Source of the DNA: Magnetococcales bacterium | Lineage (GTDB): Bacteria; Pseudomonadota; Magnetococcia; Magnetococcales; JADFZT01 | Direction: 5' to 3' | DNA: 35,087 nt | Assembly (NCBI GenBank): GCA_015232395.1 | Contig: JADFZT010000053.1 | Span: 1 to 35,087, forward strand | In this document: one piece after another, positions 18,059 through 25,222 of the stretch | Position numbering within the stretch: position 1 is the stretch's first letter | How the letters are laid out: the number at the start of each line of letters is the position of its first letter | Position numbers and translations under genes: made by a program | Notes under the pieces: generated by a model | The model's database searches: none | Seen by the model: only the letters and a program-made list of their open reading frames with translations | Told to the model about the DNA's origin: nothing

Positions 18059-19594
18059 TTATTCCAAAGGTGTACTTTTGGTCACGTGAAATTGATAGAT
18101 TTTCGGGGGATGCGATTGCAGAATCATGCTGACGGAACCATGGGGGCTCTCCACCCGGGGAATCCGCAGCACCCCCCCTTCCAGGGTAGCGCTTTCAGCT
18201 GTCACCTCTCCCCCCACCGTATCGGGGTTGGAGCGAGCATCCCCCGGATTGGTCAGGGCATCATACTCTTCCAGGTTGGTGTAGCCATCCCCGTCAAAGT
18301 CATCTTCGGCGTCGTCGGGATTGCAGCGGTCGAGGAGATTGTCGGCTTCAAACTCATCGGGCAGACCGTCGTTATCGTCGTCTTCATCCTCTTCATCAGC
18401 CAGCCCATCCTCATCGCAATCTTCGATCACCTCCTCGGCATGGAGGGAGAAGGGTTCGCCATTTGCATCTACGACCTGAACGGGGGAATAGCGCGTTGAA
18501 AATGTACCATCGCCCAATTCCCCATATCCATTGTACCCCCAACTCCAAACGGCTCCATTGTTGTCAACGACGACCATATGCATACCATTTGAAGAAATGG
18601 CCATCATATTGAAAAGATCAGGAACCTCCACAGGGGAATGGTGGACCTGGGCACTCCCCACACCCAATATACCACTGCTATTCTCTCCCCATGTCCAAAC
18701 GGTTCCATCGGATTTTAAGACGGCACTGCTTTGACAAAAGGCTGAAACAGTTTCTACATCCGTGATATCGAGTACAGCTACGGGATTTTCTTTCTCCTCA
18801 GTGGTTCCATCACCCAGTTGCCCGGTAAAATTCCCCCCAGAAGCCATCAGTTGGCCGTTGCTCTGCAGAGCGAGGGTGTGCCAGCACCCAACGGAAACAT
18901 CGATGATTTCCTCCCCAAAAGCTTCCGTGGAAACCGGAAGGGCATGAACACCGATCCCACCGGTGCCAAGTTGGCCATAAGAGTTATCTCCCCAAACCCA
19001 AAGCGTTCCATCTGATGCAACGGCAGCGGCATGTCCATCTCCCGCAGAAACAGAAACGATATCCTCTGGACCAACCACCTTTTCCGGTGAAAATCGGTAC
19101 TGATTAAAATCAATGGATCCATCTCCCAATCGGCCTGAGCTCCTGGACCCCCAAGCCATCAAGCCGCCATCTCTTTGCAGGGCGACGGCAAAGCTATTGC
19201 CGCCAGTAATGGCAACCACCTCTTCCAAGCCCGGAATCTGTAGAGGATCGGTGCTGAAGGATGTCACTGTTCCATTGCCAAGCTGCCCCAAGGCGTTGTT
19301 CCCCCATGCCCAAACAGTGCCATCGGACTTGACGGCATAACTGGCATTGTAGGCAGCACCAATGGCTACGACATCGGAAAGAGCTGGAACTTCAGCCGGA
19401 TTGAAATGATTGCGAGTCGTTCCATCTCCAAGCTGACCGTAATTATTGTATCCCCATGACCAAACAGTGCCGTTGGATTTCAACGCAAGGGTGTGATAGA
19501 TCCCCGTGGCCACCATCGGCTCCACAGCCATGGCCATTGAAGGCCCAAAGGCGAGCAGGAAAAGCAGGATGGAAAGAGGATATTTCATGATCAT
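18059..19594 (-). CDS. Exported seven-bladed RCC1 propeller protein with calcium-binding tail
   Basis: A 511-residue protein with a clear signal peptide (LSILLFLLAFGPSMAMA, cleavage before VEP at about residue 24). It starts MIMK; the ribosome site is weak and the third codon is an alternative start. Residues about 26-385 contain seven RCC1-type repeats ([15 protein letters not shown] and variants). Residues about 393-455 are an acidic DxDxDG region (DEDGLADEED, DFDGDGYTNLEEY) of the calcium-binding, EF-hand or thrombospondin-3-like type. The last 55 residues are a beta-rich end not recognised. It lacks the SLH and PPC parts of its neighbour, so it may be the simpler ancestral form or a separate secreted partner. 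GTTAAC inverted repeats lie about 80 bp upstream and double hairpins directly downstream. Confidence 0.9.
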   Translation of the reverse strand: MIMKYPLSILLFLLAFGPSMAMAVEPMVATGIYHTLALKSNGTVWSWGYNNYGQLGDGTTRNHFNPAEVPALSDVVAIGAAYNASYAVKSDGTVWAWGNNALGQLGNGTVTSFSTDPLQIPGLEEVVAITGGNSFAVALQRDGGLMAWGSRSSGRLGDGSIDFNQYRFSPEKVVGPEDIVSVSAGDGHAAAVASDGTLWVWGDNSYGQLGTGGIGVHALPVSTEAFGEEIIDVSVGCWHTLALQSNGQLMASGGNFTGQLGDGTTEEKENPVAVLDITDVETVSAFCQSSAVLKSDGTVWTWGENSSGILGVGSAQVHHSPVEVPDLFNMMAISSNGMHMVVVDNNGAVWSWGYNGYGELGDGTFSTRYSPVQVVDANGEPFSLHAEEVIEDCDEDGLADEEDEDDDNDGLPDEFEADNLLDRCNPDDAEDDFDGDGYTNLEEYDALTNPGDARSNPDTVGGEVTAESATLEGGVLRIPRVESPHGSVSMILQSHPPKIYQFHVTKSTPLE

Positions 19595-19671
19595 TCACCC
19601 ACAACGGCATCATAATGATTGGGCAGAAAAAAGTGAAAAAGTTAACAAAAAAACATGCGCATTCATTATTG

Positions 19672-19687
19672 GTTAACATGCGTTAAT
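19672..19687 (-). promoter_or_regulatory. Inverted-repeat box upstream of the 511-residue RCC1 gene
   Basis: GTTAACATGCGTTAAT fits the GTTAAY-N4-RTTAAY form found at 16960-16975. A degenerate partner (AACATGCGCATTCATT, from 19652) lies on the gene-proximal side. Further out, segments resembling the other two upstream regions continue (TTTAGAG, TTGCCAA in plus orientation). The shared layout argues that the two RCC1 genes answer to the same regulator. Confidence 0.45.
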
Positions 19688-20023
19688 ATTATTCACATTC
19701 ACTGTTAAACATACTCTAAACGATCACTGAAAAGATTGCCAACAAAAAATATCGTCGCGGATCATTTTTCCAAAAAAGAGGATCAATATACAATCAACAC
19801 AATGAGCCATACCATCATAATAGAAGATAAAAACATGCAAATTGAGGGAAGATGGGGATGGCTGGGGTGAGGCCGGTTTGGGAGTGCCTTTCCTGCCCCC
19901 ATCATCCCCTGGTCAAATGGGGGGCAGGGTGGGAGAGGGGTGAGGCGTGGGGGGGATTCGTGATATGGTGTTGTTTTAAGACGAATACGATAGCGATTTG
20001 GGATCCCCAAACCACACCACCCC
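19688..20023. other. Divergent intergenic region with a G/C hairpin
   Basis: This gap separates the minus-strand RCC1 gene from the plus-strand glycosyltransferase operon. The first half is AT-rich. At 19892-19928 the arms CCTGCCCCC and GGGGGGCAGG can form a strong hairpin with a loop of about 18 bases, upstream of the glycosyltransferase gene, where it could lie in the leader. No T-run follows and no gene is visible. Confidence 0.4.
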
Positions 20024-21580
20024 ATGCCCGATACCCCCCCCGCAGAGCCCCTGATGGATCGGGCGAGGCTTTATCAACACCTCAACTCCCCCTGGGCCTT
20101 CGTTCTGGTGATGGTTCTTTTGGGAGCCTGGTTCAGCTGGCTCCATCAGGATTATCCAAACGTCCGCAACAGTCTGCTCTATTCCGAGATTTCCCTGGCA
20201 GCCAACGCCTATGGCCCCCTCTCCCAAGAGACCCTGGAGCGGGCTTCCAACAAACCCATGGGCTTTTCCATTCTGGCCGCCCCCCTGGTGCAGTGGCTGG
20301 GGAGCGATCCCGGATTGAAGGTAGCCTCTGTGATCGGCACCACCTTTTATGGGGTGGTGTCGCTGCTGTTTCTGATACGTATGGTGGGACGTGAAGAGGC
20401 TTTCTCCGAGCAGGTGGTGCGTCTCGGGATCATTCTCACCCTCTTCAACCCCTTGCTCCTCTATCAGTTTGTCTCCGCCTATCCCGACACCCTCTTTGCC
20501 GGGCTCTTTCTGCTGGCCCTGCTACTGGCTGATCGATCTCTCTCCCGGGAAGCAAGCTTATGGCACGGAACAGGATTTGCCGGGATCACCCTGGCCAGCG
20601 TCTGGATCAAGCATCACGGTTTCGTGCTGATTCCGATCTTTATCTGGCTCCTCATCGCCCGAAGAGAGACGCTACAGTGGCAATGGCAACAGCATCGAGC
20701 CCGATTCTGGCAGGGGGTGATCCCCTTTTTGCTGCTCCTGATCTTTCTGCTGGCAGCTCACAAGGGGCTCCTCCCCACCTTCAACATGTCCAAAAATCAG
20801 GGCAATTTTCTCTCGGGGAAGGATCGATTGGAAATCCTGGGGGATAATCTCGAAAATCTCGGGCTCTATCTCTCCATCACCCTGGGGCTTCTCACCCCGC
20901 TGCTCCTGAGGCGACCTCCCCGGGCTTGGCGTCAAAGCTGGCAGTGGCCGGGAGTGGTGATCATTTTCACGCTACCCCTGCTCTTCTATCATGGGGCGAT
21001 CTACAACAGCCGCTACTATCTGCCCATCGCCCCGCTGCTCGCCTGGTGGGTGGCGGGGGGGCTCGCGCGCTTCAAGCCCCGGACACAAAACATCCTCCTG
21101 GCCGGATTCCTCTTCTGTAACGGCTTCACCATCGTTTATTATGATTTTCCAGAGGCCCATCAACTGCTCCAACCCCATCTCAGCCTGCCGGAGATGGACA
21201 ATCTGCGCCTGGCGACCGAGCAACCCCGGGAGAAGGAAAATCTCGACTTGATCAAAGCCCTGGCCCCAGCCCACGATAACACCCTGATTTTTTTAAGCCG
21301 CTATTATTGGGGCAAAGCCGCCCGAGCCTGGGAGCGGGCGGGGCTTTTTCCGGACAATCTCACCATCCACTACGCCTCCTCCTGGAGAGCCAGCCTGCCC
21401 CGACGCTTCCATTTCAAGCGGGCGGTGATCTATGAATATGTCGGCACCGGACCTGAGCGCAACAAGCTGGATCGGGATCGATCGATCAAGCGGTATCTGA
21501 AAAAAATCAACGACCGGCTCTACCTGCTCCAGCCCCTGCGCCGTATTCACCTCAAAAAAGCCCCTTCCCCCAAGGAGTAA
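20024..21580 (+). CDS. Polytopic GT-C-like (PMT/ArnT-type) glycosyltransferase
   Basis: A 518-residue inner-membrane protein with about ten hydrophobic segments (for example FVLVMVLLGAWF near residue 30, LGIILTLFNPLLLY near 140, TLFAGLFLLALLLA near 165). The pattern of a short N-terminal helix, a first periplasmic loop with acidic residues (HQDYPNVRNSLLYSE) and a C-terminal soluble part of about 130 residues fits GT-C enzymes that move a sugar from a polyprenyl-phosphate donor to a lipid or protein on the periplasmic side. The exact substrate cannot be read from the sequence. It is followed after 4 bp by a GT2 gene and a LAB_N gene; such trios make and use undecaprenyl-phosphate sugars. The ATG at 20024 has only a weak ribosome site. 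Confidence 0.72.
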   Translation: MPDTPPAEPLMDRARLYQHLNSPWAFVLVMVLLGAWFSWLHQDYPNVRNSLLYSEISLAANAYGPLSQETLERASNKPMGFSILAAPLVQWLGSDPGLKVASVIGTTFYGVVSLLFLIRMVGREEAFSEQVVRLGIILTLFNPLLLYQFVSAYPDTLFAGLFLLALLLADRSLSREASLWHGTGFAGITLASVWIKHHGFVLIPIFIWLLIARRETLQWQWQQHRARFWQGVIPFLLLLIFLLAAHKGLLPTFNMSKNQGNFLSGKDRLEILGDNLENLGLYLSITLGLLTPLLLRRPPRAWRQSWQWPGVVIIFTLPLLFYHGAIYNSRYYLPIAPLLAWWVAGGLARFKPRTQNILLAGFLFCNGFTIVYYDFPEAHQLLQPHLSLPEMDNLRLATEQPREKENLDLIKALAPAHDNTLIFLSRYYWGKAARAWERAGLFPDNLTIHYASSWRASLPRRFHFKRAVIYEYVGTGPERNKLDRDRSIKRYLKKINDRLYLLQPLRRIHLKKAPSPKE

Positions 21581-21584
21581 CCCC

Positions 21585-22394
21585 GTGGCTCACGCTGAAA
21601 CAACCTTTTCGGTGGTGATTCCGGTGCGGGACGAAGCAGGCAACATCGGTGCCCTGATCGACGAAATCCGCCGGGTGCTGGAGGGTCATTCCTGGTATGA
21701 AATCGTCGTGGTGGATGATGGCAGCCGGGATAACACCTGGGGGGAGCTACAGGCTCGGGTCGGTCATGGGGGAGCCAAAGGGGCTGAAAAAAATAGCGGC
21801 AAGGAGCAAGAAGGGAAGCGGGAAGGGGGGCTGCTACGACTCTGCCGCCACCGGGAGGCGTGTGGTCAGAGCCGGGCGCTTTTGACCGGTATTCAGGCCG
21901 CCAACCAGCCCTGGATCGTTACCCTGGATGGGGATGGCCAAAACGATCCGGCGGACATTCCCAAACTCTGGAACCAGCTCACCCGGCCGGGGCCGATTGA
22001 TCCCCTTCACGTTCTCATGGGTCACCGGGTCAACCGCCAGGACAGCATCTCCAAAAAGCTCGCTTCGCGCCTGGGCAACCGCATCCGCGCCCGGATATTA
22101 CAGGATGCCACCCCGGATTCCGGCTGTGGGCTCAAACTTTTTTCCCGTGCGCTTTTTTTGCAGCTCCCCTATTTCGACCACATGCACCGCTTTTTGCCCG
22201 CTCTTTTCAAGCGCCACGGGGCCACCTTCCGCTCCGTTCCAGTGAACCACCGACCCCGGCAGCAAGGACAATCCCACTACGGCATTCTGGATCGACTGGC
22301 AGCAGGCCTGGTGGATCTGCTCGGCGTCCTCTGGCTTCTCAAACGCAGCCACCTCCCGACCCTGATCGAAGAGGAAAGTAACCTTGAACGATAA
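21585..22394 (+). CDS. Family 2 glycosyltransferase (polyprenyl-phosphate sugar synthase type)
   Basis: A 269-residue GT-A enzyme starting with GTG behind AAGGAG. SVVIPVRDEAGNI opens the Rossmann-like fold, VVDDGSRDNT contains nucleotide-binding Asp44-Asp45, and TLDGDGQNDPADIP carries the DxD pair Asp115 and Asp117. SGCGLKLFSR and the HRPRQQGQSHYG region are typical of dolichol/undecaprenyl-phosphate mannosyl- or glucosyltransferases of the DPM1/ArnC/GtrB group. Unlike ArnC or GtrB it lacks C-terminal membrane helices. A charged, Gly/Lys-rich insert (about residues 60-83) interrupts the domain between the first motifs and looks like a flexible loop. It presumably makes the lipid-linked sugar used by the upstream GT-C enzyme. 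Confidence 0.87.
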   Translation: MAHAETTFSVVIPVRDEAGNIGALIDEIRRVLEGHSWYEIVVVDDGSRDNTWGELQARVGHGGAKGAEKNSGKEQEGKREGGLLRLCRHREACGQSRALLTGIQAANQPWIVTLDGDGQNDPADIPKLWNQLTRPGPIDPLHVLMGHRVNRQDSISKKLASRLGNRIRARILQDATPDSGCGLKLFSRALFLQLPYFDHMHRFLPALFKRHGATFRSVPVNHRPRQQGQSHYGILDRLAAGLVDLLGVLWLLKRSHLPTLIEEESNLER

Positions 22395-22680
22395 CGAAAC
22401 CCTCTGGCTCATGGTGGGCTTTACCGGGCAAGCGCTCTTTTCCGCCCGCTTTGTGGTGCAATATCTGGCGAGCGAAAAGCTGAAAAAAAGCGTCATTCCG
22501 GAAGCCTTCTGGTATTTCAGCCTGGCGGGGGGGGTGACCCTCTTCAGCTATGCCCTCCATCGCCTGGATCCGGTCTTCATCGTGGGGCAGGGGGCGGGTC
22601 TATTTATCTACGGACGCAACCTGCAATTCATTCTCCGGGAAAGAAAAGAACGCAAAACCCGGGAGGCGGTAGAATCATAG
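22384..22680 (+). CDS. LAB_N (lipid A biosynthesis N-terminal domain) membrane protein
   Basis: A 98-residue protein with three membrane helices (about 8-27, 41-60, 64-82). It starts with TTG at 22384, behind GAGGAAAG, and overlaps the previous gene by 11 bp. The pattern SARFVVQYLASEK, then IPEAFWYFSLAGG, then GQGAGLFIYGRNL matches the LAB_N family, found alone or fused to lipid A or undecaprenyl-sugar enzymes. Its biochemical role is unsettled, but the family goes with polyprenyl-phosphate glycosyltransferases such as the two genes upstream. Here it probably completes a membrane sugar-transfer module. Confidence 0.85.
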   Translation: MNDNETLWLMVGFTGQALFSARFVVQYLASEKLKKSVIPEAFWYFSLAGGVTLFSYALHRLDPVFIVGQGAGLFIYGRNLQFILRERKERKTREAVES

Positions 22681-22691
22681 GAGGAACGGCC

Positions 22692-24275
22692 ATGAAAAAA
22701 ACGCTTTCAGCCAGCCTCATCGCCCTGATTTTTTATCTCGGGGCCATCTCCGACAATTTGGCCTGGATGCCAAGATATCCGGGCACCCTCCAAGCCTCTG
22801 GAAAAAGCGTCCGCCCCTCACCCATTGCCGGTTCCTGGTATCCGGGGGAGCCCAAAAAACTCAACTCCTATCTGGACCGGATGATCCATGAAGCCGAGCC
22901 CGAAGCGCTCGCGCCAGAGGCTGGAAAAATCCGCGCCCTCATCCTCCCCCATGCCGGCTATCGCTATTCCGGTGCCACCGCCGCAGCCGGAATCAAGCAC
23001 CTCTCAGGCCAAAGCTTCAAACGGGTCGTGGTCGTGGGGCCGGGGCACCGCTTCGGCTTCAAAGGCTTTTCCACCCCCCAGGTAACCCACTATCAAACCC
23101 CCCTGGGAGAAATCCCCCTGGACCGGGAGGCCCAACAGCAGCTCCTAAGCCACCCCCTTTTCAACGCCATACCCCAAGCCCATCAGCGGGAACACAGCAT
23201 TGAAATGACACTGCCCCTGCTGCAAAAGACGCTTTCCAAGGGCTGGAAACTGTTACCGATTCTGGTGGGACGGGTGAGCGCCAAGGGGTATGCCGAAGCC
23301 GCCCTGCAACTAAAACCCCTGCTGGATGAAGAGACCCTGCTCATCATCTCCGGGGATTTTACCCACTACGGCCCCAACTATGATTTTCTACCCTTTCCCA
23401 AAGATGATCAGGTGGCCCAAAATATCCGCAAGCTGGATATGGGGGCTTGGGAGCAGATCGTTGCCCGAGATCCCGACGGCTTTCAAAACCATCGCCGGGA
23501 GAGCCAAATCACCGCCTGTGCCCATGGGCCGGTGATGCTGCTGTTGAATCTCCTCCCTCCTGACACCACCCCCACGCTGGTGCAGTATGATACCAGCGGC
23601 CAACTGACCGATGATTTTACCAACTCCGTCAGCTATCTCAGCGCCACCTTTCAAACCCCCCACCCCCTGAGCACCCTGCCGCCGGTGGCCGACCTCAGCG
23701 AAACAGAGATGCGCCTGCTCCATCAGTTGGCGACCCGCACCTTGAAAGAAGCGGTGGCAAAGGGCACACAAAAAATTTCAGTGGCCGATATCGCCCGGGG
23801 GTTTGATATTCCGGAACGACTCAAGCAACCGAGCGGCGCTTTTGTCACCTTGAAAAAAGAGGGAAATCTCAGAGGCTGCATCGGCGCCATCTGGCCCACC
23901 CAGCCCCTCTACCAGGCGGTGATCAAAAATGCCGTCAACGCCGCCTTGCGGGATCATCGCTTTCGCCCGGTGCAAAAAAGCGAACTGGCCGGGATGGAGG
24001 TGGAGGTGAGCGTTCTTTCCCCCATGAAAGCCATCGATTCCGCACAAGAGTTTCAGGTGGGGGAACATGGCATCCTGCTGACCAAGCGGGGACGCCGGGC
24101 GGTCTATCTGCCGGAGGTGGCCCCGGAACAGGGGTGGGATCGGGAGACCACCCTGGGCTATCTTTCCCGCAAGGCAGGCCTCCCAACCACCGCCTGGAAA
24201 CAGGGGGCCACCTTTGAAATTTTCACCTCCCAAAAATGGAGCGCCCCTTTCGACGCTCCAGAAAGCGAAAAATAA
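22692..24275 (+). CDS. Exported MEMO-AMMECR1 fusion (AmmeMemoRadiSam proteins B and A)
   Basis: A 527-residue protein behind GAGGAA. Residues 1-25 are a basic, hydrophobic leader (KKTLSASLIALIFYLGAIS), so the product is predicted to be exported or membrane-anchored. Residues about 38-320 are a MEMO domain: His87 (PHAGYRYSG), His119 (GPGHRFG) and Cys276 (CAHGP) line up with the metal ligands of human MEMO1 (His49, His81, Cys244), and Asp222/His225 (GDFTHYG) with its Asp189/His192. Residues about 335-520 are an AMMECR1 domain with the signature LRGCIG (393-398). The two domains are known partners of a radical SAM enzyme, which in this window lies at 33203-34183. The biochemical reaction of the set is not established. 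It sits 11 bp behind the LAB_N gene and so appears to belong to the same transcript. Confidence 0.92.
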   Translation: MKKTLSASLIALIFYLGAISDNLAWMPRYPGTLQASGKSVRPSPIAGSWYPGEPKKLNSYLDRMIHEAEPEALAPEAGKIRALILPHAGYRYSGATAAAGIKHLSGQSFKRVVVVGPGHRFGFKGFSTPQVTHYQTPLGEIPLDREAQQQLLSHPLFNAIPQAHQREHSIEMTLPLLQKTLSKGWKLLPILVGRVSAKGYAEAALQLKPLLDEETLLIISGDFTHYGPNYDFLPFPKDDQVAQNIRKLDMGAWEQIVARDPDGFQNHRRESQITACAHGPVMLLLNLLPPDTTPTLVQYDTSGQLTDDFTNSVSYLSATFQTPHPLSTLPPVADLSETEMRLLHQLATRTLKEAVAKGTQKISVADIARGFDIPERLKQPSGAFVTLKKEGNLRGCIGAIWPTQPLYQAVIKNAVNAALRDHRFRPVQKSELAGMEVEVSVLSPMKAIDSAQEFQVGEHGILLTKRGRRAVYLPEVAPEQGWDRETTLGYLSRKAGLPTTAWKQGATFEIFTSQKWSAPFDAPESEK

Positions 24276-24280
24276 CCACC

Positions 24281-24916
24281 ATGGATTATTCCAAGCTTTT
24301 CCAGGAACTTCAGGATGCCACCCTTTTTGATCTCTACCGCATCCAGGTGGGCATCGACAAAATGCTCGACCAACCGGAGCGGCTCCAAGCAGTCAAAAAC
24401 CGCCTGCGACCCGGCATGGAGATCGTCTATTTTGATGAAGGCAACAACCACCCGGTGCGAGGAGAGGTGGTGGAGCTACGCCGAACCCGCCTGGTGGTGC
24501 GCTCCCTGGAAGATAACAAGCAGTGGCTCATCCGCTTTCACATGATCGACCTGGATGGGGTCGATACCTCCATTCACACTTCCCAAAAACCCGACAAACT
24601 CGACCGCAACCAACTGAGCGTGGGAGATCGTATCGGGTTTTATGATCGCAAACGGCAAGAGCACTACGGAAAAATTCTCCGGCTCAACCAAAAGTCCGTC
24701 ACCATCCTCACCAAAGCAGGTACCCGCTGGCGAGTCGCCTATGCGCTGCTCTTTCGGGTGATGGATGGGGAAACAACACGCAACCAACAAACAACCCCTT
24801 CGGAAAACAGACAGATCGAAGGGTTGGGGGGACTCTTTGAGGGAGCGGAAGAGGTGTTGGAGGGGGAGGTGATCTTTGAAGAGGTTGGGGCTGATGCGAA
24901 GTTGGTGACACGGTGA
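24281..24916 (+). CDS. Hypothetical protein with two similar beta-rich modules
   Basis: A 211-residue cytosolic protein, not recognised. The ATG at 24281 follows the previous stop by 5 bp; an ATG at 24236 overlapping the MEMO-AMMECR1 gene is possible but less natural. After an N-terminal helix (about 1-42) come two similar segments: about 45-88 (PGMEIVYFD, GEVVELRRTRLVVRS, KQWLIRFHMIDL) and about 108-155 (VGDRIGFYD, GKILRLNQKSVTILT, RWRVAYALLF). Each reads as a small SH3- or KOW-like barrel, which suggests an internal duplication and perhaps nucleic-acid or protein binding. The tail is acidic and low in complexity. Last gene of the plus-strand operon. Confidence 0.7.
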   Translation: MDYSKLFQELQDATLFDLYRIQVGIDKMLDQPERLQAVKNRLRPGMEIVYFDEGNNHPVRGEVVELRRTRLVVRSLEDNKQWLIRFHMIDLDGVDTSIHTSQKPDKLDRNQLSVGDRIGFYDRKRQEHYGKILRLNQKSVTILTKAGTRWRVAYALLFRVMDGETTRNQQTTPSENRQIEGLGGLFEGAEEVLEGEVIFEEVGADAKLVTR

Positions 24917-24980
24917 GTTTTATGGCTGTTTAGGGGTTAGGGGCAAAGGAAAAATCAAAAGAAAAGTCAAAGGAAAGACC

Positions 24981-25169
24981 TTGGGGGCAAGCCCCCAAAC
25001 CCCCGGGAGTTGGAAATCAAAATCAAAAGAAAAATCAAAAGACAGACCTTGGGGGCAAGCCCCCAAACCCCCGGGAGTTGGAAATCAAAATCAAAAGAAA
25101 AATCAAAAGAAAAATCAAAAGATAAAAAAAATCAAAAGACAGACCTTGGGGAGGAAGAATCCTCCCCAA
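24981..25169 (+). repeat. 68-bp tandem hairpin repeat with A-rich spacers
   Basis: Two direct repeats of 68 bp (24981-25048 and 25049-25116) each begin with TTGGGGGCAAGCCCCCAA, a 7-bp stem with a 4-base loop, then ACCCCCGGGAGTTGG and an A-rich spacer made of AAAATCAAAAG units. A third, longer hairpin (TTGGGGAGG/CCTCCCCAA, 25146-25169) has the same flanks (GACAGACC before, ACCCCC after) but a different stem. The copies are almost identical, so amplification was recent. The stretch fills the 306-bp gap between the operon and the next gene; an open frame through it encodes only Lys/Asn/Gln-rich repeat sequence and is not a gene. Confidence 0.85.
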
Positions 25170-25189
25170 ACCCCCACCTCTTTTTTTTT
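25146..25189 (+). terminator. Rho-independent terminator
   Basis: The hairpin with arms TTGGGGAGG and CCTCCCCAA (25146-25169) is followed by ACCCCCACCTC and nine T residues (25181-25189). The 11-base gap before the T-run is longer than in the best terminators, but stem strength and T-run together support transcription stopping between the glycosyltransferase/MEMO operon and the SpmAB gene. Confidence 0.6.
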
Positions 25190-25222
25190 AATAGTTAAAA
25201 TCAAAACCAGATCGGACCCTGT

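Noticed and set aside
18059-19594. RCC1 proteins as possible eukaryote-derived chromosome regulators
   Set aside because: Both have bacterial signal peptides and calcium-binding tails; bacterial RCC1-type propellers are common and need no recent transfer from eukaryotes.
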